Shown piece by piece: positions 30,073 through 44,297 of a DNA stretch of 64,000 nucleotides. A model generated the notes under the pieces. It was not told where the DNA came from, searched no databases, and saw only the letters and a list, made by a program, of their open reading frames with translations. The stretch spans positions 10,786,501-10,850,500 of the forward strand of contig NW_025062476.1 in assembly GCF_000002995.4 (NCBI RefSeq), written 5' to 3'. Position numbers and translations under genes: made by a program. This stretch comes from Brugia malayi. Lineage: Eukaryota > Nematoda > Chromadorea > Rhabditida > Onchocercidae. Position 1 is the first letter of the stretch. The number at the start of each line of letters is the position of its first letter.

Positions 30073-33000
30073 ATGAGTGATCCTTGCAAATTACCGTTAA
30101 ATTTGATTTGCTTTTTTCACTTTCTGATACGATCAGTAGTAGCGCAACCAAAGTTCTTCTTTATCGCATTACTGTCACAGCGGGTATGGACATTAGAAGA
30201 GCCAACACTGGTAATTATATCCTTTTGTCTTTTTTGTTTTGATAAATCTAAACACTAGCTTATCACTACTGGCTTATCTCACGATTCTAGATGGTGTACC
30301 GCTTGACAGGTGACAGATGATAAAATGCCACGTCGTCTGCATCGCCAATTGTGGTATTTAACTTTCCAGAGGGACTTAGCTAAATCTATGTAAAAACTTT
30401 TTGTATTAGTTTCTACTATCCATCCTGCAACGTTTGGCGTCAAAATACTTGACAGTGCTTTTTACGTCATTTGAGTTAGTTGTAAACAAAAAGTTTGTTG
30501 AAACATAAATTTTACAATCAAAAAAAAAATATAAATTTCGAACTATCTTTTTCTGCCACATACTTATATTGTCGTTCAATTCCAGGAATGCTTTACGGAC
30601 GGCCTGCGATTATATTTCGAACCGGAAAAGCCATTTCGTGGACATATTTATGTGAAGGGATACTTTATGCATGAGAAGTGTCACTTAGATTTCACACGGA
30701 ATCCCATTGTCAGCCCATTTCACTTTAGTATTTTATACAAAAGCGCTTGCATTCAGAAATGCGAAATGCAGGTAGTATTCATTTTAATCAATATAATATT
30801 AGGAAAAGAATAATACGAATTCTATTTTTAAATATTCGGTGAAGTACTTATGAACAAAAGGAAACTTTGAATAGTCTAAAATATAAACCGGAAGTAATCC
30901 TAACAACCAACTTGCATAAATATATTGCAGAAAGAACCACCAGGCATCAACTATAACATTATTATCATTGTTCAACATCACTATTTATTTCTAACGCAAG
31001 CTGATAAAGCGTTTAGTGTCAATTGCTTCTATGAAACTGGCTACGACAGTTTATCTAAAAACATAGAAGTCAACGGGTAATGTAATGCAATTTCAAGCAG
31101 GAAAGGTCCCATAATTTCCAGTGTCATCAAAATATCTTATTGATAGCATTTATTAAGTTCAAAAAATAAAAGTAATATTGATTACAAAACTTTAAAATCT
31201 TTACATCTGTTGCCAATCAGTTTAGCCCGCCATTAAAATAGGGTTAAAGCAATTGTGTTAATTAAACCTCCACTTTTAATCAGTGGCTTAGCGACGACAG
31301 ATCTGAAAAACGAAATCGTTACTAATTGTGTCTATGAGATTCTGATGGATTCGGTAGATGGCCAACCGGTAAAGTATGCAAATATTGGCGATCAACTGGT
31401 CCATAAGTGGAGTTGCGCATCGGGTGACGAATTTGAACCAAAATTGAAAATTTTCAGATTAATTTATACATTTCTTGTTACAATTTTATCTAAAGTTGAA
31501 AAATGATAATTTTCCAGAGGAGTACGGTATGTTCATTCATTCATGCTTTGTTCACACACCTGATAATGGTACTTTCCAGTTTGTCGATGATCAAGGGTAA
31601 GATGATTTATTACTTGGATGCAGAGTCTGGCTTTGTCTCACAGACTCGTATTGCACTTGAAAAGTTAGCCGACCTATTTTATTCTTTTTCTAGTGAAAGC
31701 TCACACATATTTCAATTGCTGAGATATGAAAAATTGCTTACTTATCAGCAATTTCTCACTTTTATGTTCTATCAATAAATATCGGTGACGAAATTCGATT
31801 AACAAATAATATTTGCAGCTGTATCACAGATCAGACATTAATGGGTCCATTGATCTATAGTGATAATCTCACAGTGGCGCATTCTGTGGTACCAGCGTTC
31901 AAATTTGCCGATCAACTTATCATTCAGTTTCAGTGCAAAGTGACATTATGTGCTAAAGCAGAAAATGGCTGTGAAGACATTTCGGTACTTAATTTTTTGT
32001 TCTCAAAAACTGATTTAAACATTTTTCCTTTTTCGTAATCAATCTATTAAATTTTAATTGTAGTGAATTTATTTTCACAGCCACGTAGAATATCTATTTT
32101 CTGAAAACATTACTTATTGTGATTTGTTGTTCTAGAAAGTTTCAAGGAAAGAGGGATCCTACAGTTTTTACATAAAAGTACAACTATTGATTGATTCATA
32201 AATCAAAGTAAAAGATTTATGATCAAGCAGTAAATAAATATTGAACTTATTTTTACTTCTTTTCAGCCACCTAACTGTGAAATTATTTTGACTTCAACTT
32301 TGACTTCAATTCCAACTTCGACCTCAATTTCAACTTCGATTTCCATTTCAACTTCGACTTCGATTTCAACTTCGACTTCGATTCCAACTTCAACTTCGAT
32401 TTCAATGTTGACCTCGACAACTGAATTTCCTATACTACGTAAGATTTTACTGTCTCCATTACTGATGTCTCGGGGCATTGAACGATCACCGTGCAGAGGT
32501 ACGGAATGGAATAAGCCAATCATTGCTAGTTACTAGATCGGGTTATAATTTTATGTTTTGATAATATGAATGCTAAGTGTTTCTAAACTAGTTTATTAAG
32601 ATTTACGGGAGTTTCTGATTCTTAGTTAGTCAGAAAAAATTAGAAAATGACTTTTAATAAGGACTAAATATTATTAGTTTATTTCTTTTAACAAGACTAT
32701 TGCCAACTACTGTTTTCGCCGCAGAGAATACCGATCGCGCAATTTGTAACGATGATCTTAGTGCAAGTAAACCGAACTGTTCTGCAGCATTGGACATGCA
32801 GTCTATGAGTTACAGACGAAAGCGTTTCCTGAATGAATCTCGAATGAAAATAAATTCAGTTTCTCTCACTAAAGCAAATTCCACCAATGCCAACCATTTT
32901 ACATTCGATGTTCATGCTGATCAGGTTTTGAAATTTTCATATCATCTGGCTTCATTGTTTCAGAAGTTGAAAACATGAGAACATGAAAAAGGTAAGAGGT

Positions 33001-33487
33001 TGCTTTTATAATTCAGTTCTAGGCTGAAAAGGCTAAATGGCTAGGATCTTAGGTTTTTAAAATGCTTTAGAATTACCCAGCAAGATAAGAAATAAGAAAA
33101 GTCTTTAGTCTTTTATAGGCATGATAATAGGTCTTAAATAAGAACTTTAGTCGATCTGTTTTATATTTGTGTTATCTTGCATTACATACTACACCTGTGA
33201 TGCTGATGCAATAATCAAAACTGGAAATCAAAATTAAAAATGTGTATAAATAATTTCAGTTGGTGATTTTTGAACGTAACGAAATAAATCAGACAGGATT
33301 ACCCGAAGTACCACACGTATCATGCGAAGCGATACGCAATGGAATTCTTTTGCAAACCGCAGTTTTCATTCTGTTTGGAGGACTCCTTCTAACTGCCATT
33401 TTTGTGCAGAAAATTTACTACAGTAAATGTATAACCAAAAGTTTCGTTCCAACTTCCGAAAAGTATCTTCAACGATGGCTAATTTGA
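30073..33487 (+). CDS. Cuticlin-like ZP-domain protein with furin site and membrane anchor, 484 aa
   Basis: ZP proteins of this class polymerise in the nematode cuticle or other apical matrices. Nine exons in phase: 30073-30210, 30586-30771, 30931-31076, 31284-31423, 31518-31596, 31819-31984, 32267-32438, 32725-32924, 33260-33487. Order: signal peptide (about 1-25, ending SVVAQ), ZP domain about 45-290 (ECFTDGLRLYFEP, GHIYVKGYF, FSVNCFYETG, then the ZP-C half with VTNCVYEIL, HKWSC, MFIHSCFVHTPDNG, CKVTLCAKAENGC, PPNCE), a Ser/Thr/Ile-rich repeat (about 294-337), a furin-type RRKR (373-376), and one transmembrane segment (about 437-458) with a short basic tail. Cysteine spacing and the ZP-N/ZP-C order match nematode cuticlins. 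Cleavage at RRKR would release the ZP part. No frameshift was seen. Confidence 0.93.
32287..32417 (+). repeat. Coding 6/12-bp repeat (ACTTCG-ATTTCA type) in the ZP gene
   Basis: Hexamers of the form ACTTCG, ATTTCA and ACTTCA alternate and encode a Thr-Ser-Ile-Ser tract, for example TSTSISTSTSIS. It lies between the ZP domain and the furin site and probably forms an extended, possibly O-glycosylated spacer. Such arrays usually vary in length between individuals. Confidence 0.85.
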
Positions 33488-35361
33488 AGAGGTGCTCTGA
33501 TGTAAAGTCAGATTTGAAAATGTTGTAAGATACCTCAATATTTTCTTTGTTATAGATCTTCTCAATATCATCTTAAAGCTTGTTTACCAAGGATTCACAT
33601 TTTGATCTGATATTTGTTTATCAATTTCAATTCAATCTCCATTTTAATTTTCATCCAACAACCGTTTGATTATGAAGAATTTACATTAGATTATGAAGAA
33701 ACCAATATTATCCATCTTTGATTATAAAGAAATAATCACTGATATATTCGAATAAGTCAGAGTAATAAATATCTTTTCACTTTACACATTACACAGTCCT
33801 TATATACATAACTTCATTAAAAAATCATTTCATTCATATTTTCTCGCCTCTATTAATTCTCGAGCAGCTACTTATAAACTTATATAACCTACAGTTATGT
33901 TACTTGTAATAAACCAAGAAAAATGCATAAATAGATTGAGTGTGGGTAATTCGTTACTTTGCTTTGTCAGTTTGAATTTTCCAAATGCCGCGACTTCAGT
34001 AATAGGATGCGGATTGCAGATGCGGTCATCTGAGAGCAGCTTGTATGTCCCTTACAAGGCTACGAGCTTTTACCTCCGATGCGGCTGTCGAGACTGAAGA
34101 CTTCTTAATTGAGTACTCTTTAGATGTAAAACCATCTGAAATTGCATTTCATGCAAGCAATCATTTATCAAGCGCTCACCTTCTAATCGTAGCTGAGCTA
34201 TTCTACATTGTTTAAAATTTACAATTTGCTTAGAATATAACAAAAAAAAAAAACGAATTTGAAAAAATTTCTAAATCAGTGTAAACATTAGCAAAATTAA
34301 TTAATAAGGATTCAAAAAAAAAAAAAAAAAAACGATTTTTTTCTACATATTAAATGATAGTTTATTGATTTGCATCTAACAAAGTAAAATATGAATTAAT
34401 AACAAAATTTGATTAAAATCATAATACTGTATTATTTGTATAGATACACTGTTCAATCGTCATTAAAATTGTAATTACAACTGCCCAAAAAACTAAATTA
34501 CAATAATTTTTATAGAAACAAAATTGTATTAAATCAAAAACATTGTCTTAATTGAATATTCTTTAGACAAATATAAAACTGTTTCAAGATTGTGTATCAT
34601 GTAAGAATCATTCATCATTCAGAAGTAGTGAGGAGAGTAATATTTATCAAAATTTCCAGTCAATTCAATAGAGTGGAATAATTCAACGAATGACTTAGTC
34701 TCAATTAAGTATTATTTGCCAAAAAGTCACAAAAACTGGAACTAATATTTATACATTGTTTTCCATAACAAATAGCAGTAAGAGTAACAGTAAGACTAGG
34801 ATTTTTGCTCAAAATATGTATAAAAACGAATAAACGGCTATTCGTAATTTAAATTGCTTGTGTAATCAATTCAATTTTATGGCATTGACACTTTTATGAT
34901 CAATTTCTAAATCACATTAATTAATTAATTAAGTTAATAGAATAATGATTGAACAAATGCTATGACAAATGTCATTTTAGATAAATGAAATACCAAAAGA
35001 AAGAGTAAAGATGTGCTTTTGCATATTTATCATATTATTTATAATTAATTTACTTACTTAAATGCAATATGCATTTAAGTTGTTTTCCTTCTGTTTGCAT
35101 TGTTTATAACAATAGAAATTATATCTTGAATATAACGATTATTTATTCGAAGGAATAAGTGATTATTAAAATATGTTTCATCTTATATAAATTACTTTAC
35201 TGATAATACTTTGTTAAGAAGAAAAATAATAGTTTATCAAAATTGCAGAAATTTAAATTTCTTTTCATTTTATACAAAACAATTTCAAAATGATTTAACT
35301 GATAATTAACTTTTAATAGAAATACTAGTAAATATTATTGGAAATAATTAATGATATAATA
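33488..35361. other. Spacer between the ZP gene and the cysteine-rich gene
   Basis: 3' flanks of two convergent genes. AATAAA near 33764 may end the ZP transcript. TTTATT at 35142-35147 (AATAAA on the minus strand) lies 215 bases past the stop of the cysteine-rich gene. About 34830-34920 resembles 44010-44100 in the left arm of the inverted repeat. No gene is supported. Confidence 0.5.
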
Positions 35362-38300
35362 TCACATTTGAAATGGATAATAGCCATGTTGCATTTCCAT
35401 ATAAGAATTACTATCAGACATTCTACACGTTGAACGACAGCAACAAATAATTCCATCCGTAAGCGGAATTGTGGAATTAAAATCATTCTCACTTACGGCA
35501 ATACAACGTGTATTTTCATTTCCCGTAATCCAAACGTGACTATAGCAAGTGTAAAGTAGTCGAAATTTTGGCATCATAGATACTATTTTAGGGATTTTAT
35601 CGATACAACCACGCTGTAAATGCATCAAAATAAAAAAAGGTATCAAATTTTGTCAAGATTTAAAGCATTTTTAAAACTCATTTACCATTCGAAATCCGTG
35701 AACGGTATGAAAATCGAAACATCCTTTGCGTGATTTACATTTGATACGATTACTATAACCATCAACTTGACATAATGATCTCTCCTTTGAACTATATTTT
35801 GCACTTTCTTCCCAAATAATTTCCGGTAATAATTGCTTACGAATGGTCATAGGCCCTGGAATAGTAATAAAATTTGTTGCATAACTTTTTGCATAAATTT
35901 AATTGCATAAGTACGAAATGTTAAATTTCTTCTTTTTATTTTTTAAAGATATTTTATATAAAAAAAAATTTGTTCTAATTGCATTTATTCTGCAAAAATA
36001 TATAAATTAATATTACTTATAAATTTGTTAGAAAACAATAAATCTTTATCAATTATTGAATTATGAATTAAAAATAAACATAAATAGAGAAAATGTAACT
36101 TTTTTTCTACAGTATTTCTCAAAAAAAAAAAAACAAATTCTTTCACACAGTGAAAAGATCATCTACTAATAATTAATAATTTAAAAAGAAGTCAAAAAAA
36201 AAAGCAGAAAAACTGCTTTATTATTTAGTAATTTCAATGTATACTTTTAATGACACTAAAAGTTATTTATTATAAATTATTAATTTAAAATTATTAATTT
36301 GCTAGTGAAAAAAAAAAAAAAAAATAATGATAATAAATATAGCTAAAGATATATAACCATTGCATGGATAATAATTTTCTCGTTGATAGCATGTATATAA
36401 ATAACGTGTTGTGGTATAATTGGTACCAGGTACCAATACTGTAAATGTCATTATTCGGCGCATTATATTAACACTCTTGCTTACATTATACAAATAACTG
36501 ATAATTTCGTCGAATGGTCCACTCCGATGTTCAATTCCATGTTTATATGAATCAATTGCTATCATATCATAACATAATGGATAATTTTTTGTTCTCTGTA
36601 AACAATTTAATCAATTTATGTTTCGCATAATTATTAAAATATAAAAAATCCAAAAAAAAAAAAAATTTCTTTTCAAATTTTTCAAATTATAAAATTAGAA
36701 AATATCATTTTAACATACTGTTTTCTCATATTTTGCTGGCCCTATGATACCAAAATCATAAGTATTATCCAAGAGTTCATTTAAATTTCCAAATGTTTTT
36801 AAACACATTGGCACAGCTATTTTTGGTCCTTCGTTGCGTACTTTCGTCCCAAATTCAGCATCACATGGCTTTAAATTTTATTCAAATTATATCAAATAAT
36901 TGTGAATGTTAATCATAGTATTATTGTTAGAAATATGACTTTTTGGTTTTATACTATTATCACTGTGTGACAACAAGCATTGATAATTGATTGTGACACT
37001 TGTAATGTCAAAGATATGACAGATAACAGTGTCAGTGATAAGTATGAGAGTTTTCAATACTTCATTCAATCTTTTTAAAAAATGAAATACAGTTTCAGAT
37101 GAAACAAATTCTAAATTGAAACTGACATTCATATTAACAATTTAGTTAAATATTTTTGAAGTGATAACTTATTGTTGGGGTAGAACTTAAAATATGCGAT
37201 AAATAATTTATAATCTCTAAATAATAAAATAATTTTTGTTGCAAATATTTCTCACTCAAATGATTTATCACATAAAATGAATGTAAATGAATAAATATTA
37301 TGATGATGTCTAAGTGATAATCATTTATCTAATTCTTATTTTTATTTCCGAACATCAAGTTTTAATTTCCGTAGTTAAAATATACGGAAAACCAATACAA
37401 TGCAAATGTTTCTGATCTGATAATCAATAGTGCTAAAATCTTTATATTAATCAGATCTTCTTTTACACCTCTTCCGTAGTTATTTTTGTATGCAATAAAG
37501 TTTTATCAGAATGTTTGCTGTAAACTACTTTTACTCTTATATATTTAAGTGAAAATACTACTTCGATTTCAATTCTTACTTCTTAATGAGTATTCCACCA
37601 ATAGCAATTATCGCTTACTCTAATTTAAATTAAAACAAATTCCTCTCGGATCAAATGTCTGAAGAATATCTCACTAAAAAGTAAGAAATAAACTTTAGCG
37701 AAGTATTCCACTTCTGTACAATCAAAACTCTCTCAAAATAAAAATAAAATTTAAATTTGCATAGAATAAGAATAACCAGAAAGTAATTTATTGTGTTAGA
37801 TACCTGTTTCAGAATTGGACTCTGAAAACAGGAACACTGAATAAGATTGGTAAGCACCGGTATGTGTAATTCACAGAACGGATCATGAAATGGTAGAAAT
37901 ATTTTACGGCTACAACCATGTTGTATAGTTTTATCATAATTTTGTCTGAAATAAAATACTTTTATTAAAATTGAAATAAAAATATAAAAAAAAAATTTTG
38001 AACATTTTTAAATTTATTTCATAATTTATCACAATATTAGAATAATGCATTTTATCAAAATATTTCTTACATTTCAATGAATTGAATTGTTCCAATTCAA
38101 AAAATGCAATTATGGAAAGAAAAATTATTATTATTATTATTATTATGGGATATTTTGTACATATCAAATAACTAAATTGTATTAATTGAAACTCATTTTT
38201 AAAAATCATCAAATAGAAATAAAATTTTTATATCTTACTCTGTTAGTTGTAACTTTCTTCCTTGCTCATAAATTTTTTTTAAGGTTTTATTTTCTGGTGC

Positions 38301-41300
38301 AAAAAATGAATAATCCTCGATAAGCATTATTTCATCAAATGTGTCAAATGTAAAGAAACGACTACATTTCACGTAAGTGTCATTGAATCGACGATTGAAA
38401 TAAATCATTAAATAAGAATGTGTTTGACTTATACACGGAAAAATATGCCTTCAAAGTTTTGTGACAGATATTTTATACTGCTAACAATTAAGTTTTTCAA
38501 ATAGTATTTTCATTAAATTATATATATATACGTATTTTTTGATTTATTATGTATAAGAAGAAATGATTGTAATTTGATTTGTTTTCATTTTGAATTGTAA
38601 GTTATAATAAAGCACATTGATTTTGCTATCGTTTATTGAAATTTGCAGTAAAGGAAAAAGAAATCATTTAACCATTAGTTTATTTAAAAGTTAAAATATT
38701 TGAAATGAAAATGATTTAAATTACACATCAAAAAATAATTATTACTATTAATTTTTTTCACTAAATTATTTCACGTTTGCAACATTGATTTCATTTAAGC
38801 ATAATTTTAATGAACTTACGTAGCACTGATAAGTTGTTTAGTTTCTTGAAAATATTTATTTCCTAAATGATTGCATAAATCGCCTGCATTACAGCAACAT
38901 CTAAATGTGGCAATCACATGATCGATCGAAATTAAATCTTGCAAACAAGTTGGCGCTTTAATATTACATCCCTCTCTTTTGCATAATTCTTCAGTATCAC
39001 TTCCATATCGCACCTCGAATCTTCAAAAGAAAAAAAAAAGAATTATTTGATAATAAATTGTCTGATAATATATTTTGCATAGATTAAATAATAAATTAAT
39101 GAAATAATCTGCTATATTACAGAATAATTAGAATTTTTGCTTTTTTTTTAATGCAAATTTAATCTAAGAAGAACTTTTAATTTTATATATTAATTAAACA
39201 AGAAAAAAACAAAAACAAAGGAAAGGAAAAAAAACTAACGATGTTGGTGGCTTTCGATCGGTTTTTGTGAATTGTAACGATGGCATGTAGTAGCAGAATT
39301 TTTGTGGTTCTGCTAACATCTTACGTTTTCCTATTTTCATAGTAAAATCTTCATTTTTCCAATTACCTATAGTCAAATTAAAAGTGCCAAATGCACAAAG
39401 ATGTAAAGGTATATTATCAGCAGATGATGTCACATTACCTGTGCGTTTGTCAACTGAAATGATAAAGTATAAAATGAGAGTAATATTATTTACAATTTTT
39501 CTTTTTTCATAAAGATTCAAATATTTCACGTAAAGCACTTTCTTATTTCTTCAAACTTTTTCTTTTCGTTTTTTGATTAAATAATTTTGCTCCAAATTTT
39601 AGTAATCCTAATTGTCATCATCTGGATAGTTTTACCTGTTGGTTTACTATAAACAAATTTACGATACGTCCATGGTCTACCCGAAACTTCCGTAAATATA
39701 TCAGTTTTAATATCATATATTAGAACTTCTCGAAATGATCGTATCAGAGGATTAGTTGCCCAAGTTAAAGCATTTTTGCTAGCATATGAAAGTAATTGTT
39801 CATCGCTAGTATAAGCACAAAGTTCATAATTAGTATTACAACAACAATAAACAAAAAATTCCAATGGAGACAAATAATATATGCATTCTGATTTAGGACA
39901 TAATTCCGTAAAATTCATTGAAACAACATCCGCTAATGATTTCTTAAATAATTATTTATTAATATTTGAATATTTAAAAAAAAAAGTGAACAATTTTAAT
40001 TAGTGAAATTTGAATGAAAATAAATATTTTAGCTAAAAATATGCAATTATAAATTTTACAAAAATGCATTGAATAGAATTTGAATAGCAGCTCATATACA
40101 TCAAAGAAAAAATTTTTCACTCATTTTAAAACAAACATTTATTCGTTGAGTAGATTGCGATAAATGATCAAATTTTGATATCAGAAGTGGTCCAACATAA
40201 ATTTTATTCATTGAGCATGTATCCAACAACAATACACACTGATTAACGCCAATTACTTTCATCCAAAAAGAAAAAAATTTTTTTGATTAGAAATAAAAAA
40301 AAAAAAATTTGTTTTTTTAAATTTAGAATATCTTAATAGGTAGATGAAAGGAGGGAATAGAATGCTAGAAAAAGTAAACAAATTGTTAATTAATTATTAA
40401 AAATATTCTCAATTAATTCATTAGTAAAATTTTTAGAATTTGCAAAAAAATCCACCTTTGATTCATTAATTAATAGAAAACAGAAGAATTACATACTGCC
40501 AATGCGCCATCCTCTAATAAACAATACGGAAGTGATTCACCAGGTACATAATTAAATGTATCATTGCTTGATTTTGGCAAATTTTTCAATAACAAATTGC
40601 CAATAAAATTAATAATTTCGTCATCGTTCATTTCCTAATAAAGTTTTAATTTGTTTAATTAATTATGACTTTAGTTACAAAGTTAATTAATTTTATTTCA
40701 TTATATGCAATAAAACATAATATAACATATAAAACAAACAAACAAACATTAGTGAATGAGCAATCCTTGCAACAATAATAGAAGATATCTACCAAATGTT
40801 TCACCTTCATTCTCTGATCATCACTGCATATTGTTTCCAATTTAATGAATAATTGAAATTTAAATCGTGACACAATAAATTTCGTACAAGTACAATTAAA
40901 GATAGAAAAGAATTTATTGGAAATTATTTTGCTTGAAATTATTTTCTGCAACAATTTAGTTTAAACAGATCTACGTATGAAAGCATACATGTATGTTTGC
41001 TCAGACAGGTCAACTTCATACGTGAAACCATACGTATAGCTTGCAGTGTTCATACAATTTTGAATCACAGCTCTGTTATTAGTATCAAAGTTACGTTTTA
41101 ACTTCCAGTATCCTTCCATAACACGCACGGAATAGTAGCAAAAGTGAAAAACCTTAATTTCATGATATGGTAAACATATACTTTAGTAATTATATGCTAA
41201 TAATTACGTCGTCATTTTACTTTATAAGCAGTAGCTATATTTGTCACATTGTTTGCGACATTTATTAATAAATTTTAAAGCTTAGTATGCAAATTATTCA

Positions 41301-41718
41301 GTTTTTGAACTATTCATTAAAGCCTCTGAAACCGTTGGTGGATCTTTACAAAGGTTAAATCGATTCGTATGTGGAAATGAGGTCATCAAGGCTAGTTGTA
41401 ATGAATTATCACATTGTCCTGAAAAAAGAATTAATTATGTTATTCATCGATTCTATGACTTTTGTTTCTTTTTTTAATTTTTAATTTTAAAATGCAAAAA
41501 TTTATTATTTTGTCTTTGTTAACTACAGCTGAAATGGTTACAATTCTGGAAATTTCGCATATAATTTGTGATTAATTAATTCAATTCTCCACTTTTATAT
41601 TTAAGTATTTAAATTCCAAGAGCATACCATTATCACAAATTGTGTCATTTGTAAATAAAACAGCACTTAATGTATATAACCAAAAAAATAGATTTGAGTG
41701 TAAGAACCACCGAGACAT
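35362..41718 (-). CDS. Large secreted cysteine-rich repeat protein, 15 exons, 887 aa, family not recognised
   Basis: Minus-strand exons, all joining in phase: 41718-41628, 41418-41333, 41152-40967, 40945-40748, 40634-40497, 40238-40137, 39942-39636, 39453-39240, 39020-38820, 38427-38239, 37945-37804, 36868-36719, 36595-36358, 35855-35686, 35613-35362. It starts with a signal peptide (MSRWFLHSNLFFWLYTLSAV). The body repeats two motif types: an FCYY/LCYD/PYCLL segment (HFCYYSVRVM, KFCYYMPSLQ, YPLCYDMIAI, LPYCLLEDG) and a CCC-x(3-6)-C segment (YYCCKDC, VYCCCNTNYELC, FRCCCNAGDLCN, IICCCRSTC). CCC-xxDxCN is reminiscent of the end of Ly6/activin-receptor three-finger domains, but spacing is irregular and I do not claim that fold. 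There is no transmembrane segment or GPI signal. Donors after exons 2 and 3 are weak. Secretion and repeats suggest a surface or secreted product; function is unknown. Confidence 0.85.
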
Positions 41719-42422
41719 TTAATTGTAAATATTAGATAGGTAACTTCGATTTCCTTTTTATACTCAACCATTTTACTATTCTCAGAATTTAATGCTAAAT
41801 ATGCTAATTAAGTAATTTAAGCAGCAGTTTGGAATGTTTTTAAAATAATTTTTAAAATTTTCAAAAATTGTCTTATATTATTCAAATCGGGAAATTCGAT
41901 AGAAAAATAATACAGGAAACGCTGTACTCTTTTTTTCGAAAGTTAAATGATGAAAATTTTAAAAAGAAAGTTGAATATTCAACTTTGTATACATGTAGTA
42001 AAATAATTTTACTGTGTAAATATAGCATTTGAATTTATTTGTGCAATATTTCAAATAAACAAAAAGTCTGTTCAAAATATCATTTTGACTCATACCAATT
42101 AAACTTAGAGGTCATAGTTTGTACTAATGAGTGAAGGTTGCAGAAAACAGTTATTAGGCTAAATAATGCTTAAGTGGATTAATTACTAGGATTTTAATTA
42201 ACTAAGATTAATTACTAATTACTAGGGTTAAGATTTATTTCATGAGTGAATATATTTTCGTGAAATATCGATTTGATTGTTGCACTGAAAAATTAAAAAA
42301 CAAAAGACGAATAATTAAGTAAATAAACGATTAAAAATTTACTTACTACTATGCAGTCTAACTAATTAAGCATATATATATATAAGGATAAAAAAAAATA
42401 ACAACCAAACTGTTAAAAGAAA

Positions 42423-44274
42423 CACACTGCTTATACTTACATATCATTGAAATTACTTATATATGAATGAAATTGCATGCATATCTGTCGCACAGTTATT
42501 GTAAAAGCTTTCAGATTGAAATTTGTCCTTCAAGTAAATGTCATAACAGTCCGAACTGATATGATATGCTTAATTATCAGTTTGTTAATTCGTATAATTG
42601 ATTGCATTCATTTGTGTAGTAATTAATACAAAATACTTTCATCAATTCTGTGTTAATCCTTAACAATCGCATATAGCATAACATGAAAATATGATAATAT
42701 AGCACTGATAAAATGGCTCTTATCATTATTGTAAGCAAATTTTGTACTTAATTAAACTTAGCTCTTAAAAATCCATGCTTCTATGTGTTTCAAACATTTA
42801 AATTATAACTAATTTAAATTATTCAACTGCAATTACATCATAATAATTACTGAATGAAAACTCAAAGATTACACAACATTCTGTCATATTTGATTTAATC
42901 TTTAGCATTGATTGGAATATGATTAAACAACACTGCCCGAGGGTAATCTCAGAAATAACCCAATGTGCTTGAGATTATCACAAAAATTAGAAATCATTTA
43001 TATGACATTGCGTCTGTGCATTTAGTGTACAAAATTGGATCAAAGAATGCAAATTAATTATTTTATCAACAACAAACTTCAATATCAACAATCCATCAAT
43101 TCCTATTTTATGCAAATATTACATACGATGTGTCACATTCTAACTTTAAAAATTTGTCGCTTCTTTCCAAATGCCATTTTAGTTCAAATTGAAATTCTCT
43201 CTCAAAACAGGAAGAATTTGCCATGGATTTATATCGAAATGCAATAATTCGATACCTCCAATATTGAAGTTCCGTCAGTCTAATTAGTGCGATTTTATTA
43301 TCTTTGGAAAATTAATACTAAAAATTAAAAATTAGATTCAATTTATGGATATCATAAACTTATTCTCAATGATGACAATTCTTTTGTTGGGACGATGTGG
43401 CAGTCCCAAATTTTCATAATTTACTTAACTACGTGTGACAGTCACGCTTCGTTGACAGTTCAAAAGCGCATTCATAAGCTATCAATTCGACAATAGGAAT
43501 ATGAGAAACAATGCGAAATGTAAAATTTTCATTTCCATTGATTTTTGCTTTCGTTGCATTTCATTGTATCGATGTCACGCATTATTTGATTGTCTCCTAA
43601 AATGTCGCTTCAATTGGGAATGAAATTTCCACCAAATAATTTCAGCATCGGTGACTGTCATAACTATGCATTATTCTGGTTGCCCACGACAAGATATGCT
43701 GTGGGTAATCAGGACAGTGCATATTCATGACACCAACTCACTGTTTCGTCAGCTAATCCTCCCTCAAACTCCTCCGAAATTCTCGACTTACCATGTGATT
43801 AGCCTCAGACATTGAATTGAACAGAACCACCTGACACTGAGACTTCCCAGAAAGCAGTGATAGTCTAAACACTTTCAGTGGATACTGTTTGGCAGCAAAA
43901 AAGTTTCATAATCGAAAATGATTTCGTCGTAATGGAAAATTCACTGTTATCAGAGGTGACATTAAGACTATCATTTTTGGTTCAAATGTAAACAAAAACA
44001 AACGAACAACTCCTCGTAATTTAAGTTAAATGAAATGTGATATAATTAGTTCGTTTTCTGACATTGATATCTTTATGATCAGTTTTCAAAATACATTAAT
44101 CATTTCACAATAATTTAATGGAATACTAATTACAAGTCATAACAAGAATTATAAGCAGAAATATAAGTGCTTATTCCGGATATGTCGAGAGCATACGGAA
44201 GAGAAGTATATATATAAAATATTTCAGACAACACAAAAACTGCTCTTTTATCAGCGCAAATTTCATGATTGCAG
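42423..44274 (+). repeat. Inverted repeat, left arm (1852 bp)
   Basis: Nearly identical to the reverse complement of 54330-56197. Coordinates pair with a constant sum of 98,604 over most of the length, so almost no indels exist. The outer end is CACACTGCTTATACTTAC and the inner end is TTTCATGATTGCAG. Only scattered single-base differences were seen by eye. The arm encodes a chance 70-codon frame at 43035-43247 that is identical in both arms. Beyond 44274 the sequence continues into a decayed copy of the cysteine-rich gene, suggesting that this is the original location. Confidence 0.95.
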
Positions 44275-44297
44275 GGAAATACTCCGTTGTGCTCGTT

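Noticed and set aside
38124..38145. ATT triplet run in an intron of the cysteine-rich gene
   Set aside because: Simple repeat without further structure; not worth a separate feature.
43035..43247. 70-codon frame identical at 43035-43247 (+) and 55357-55569 (-)
   Set aside because: Identity is explained by the inverted repeat; composition is not protein-like, there is no splice context, and the diverged third copy near 29.3 kb does not keep the frame.
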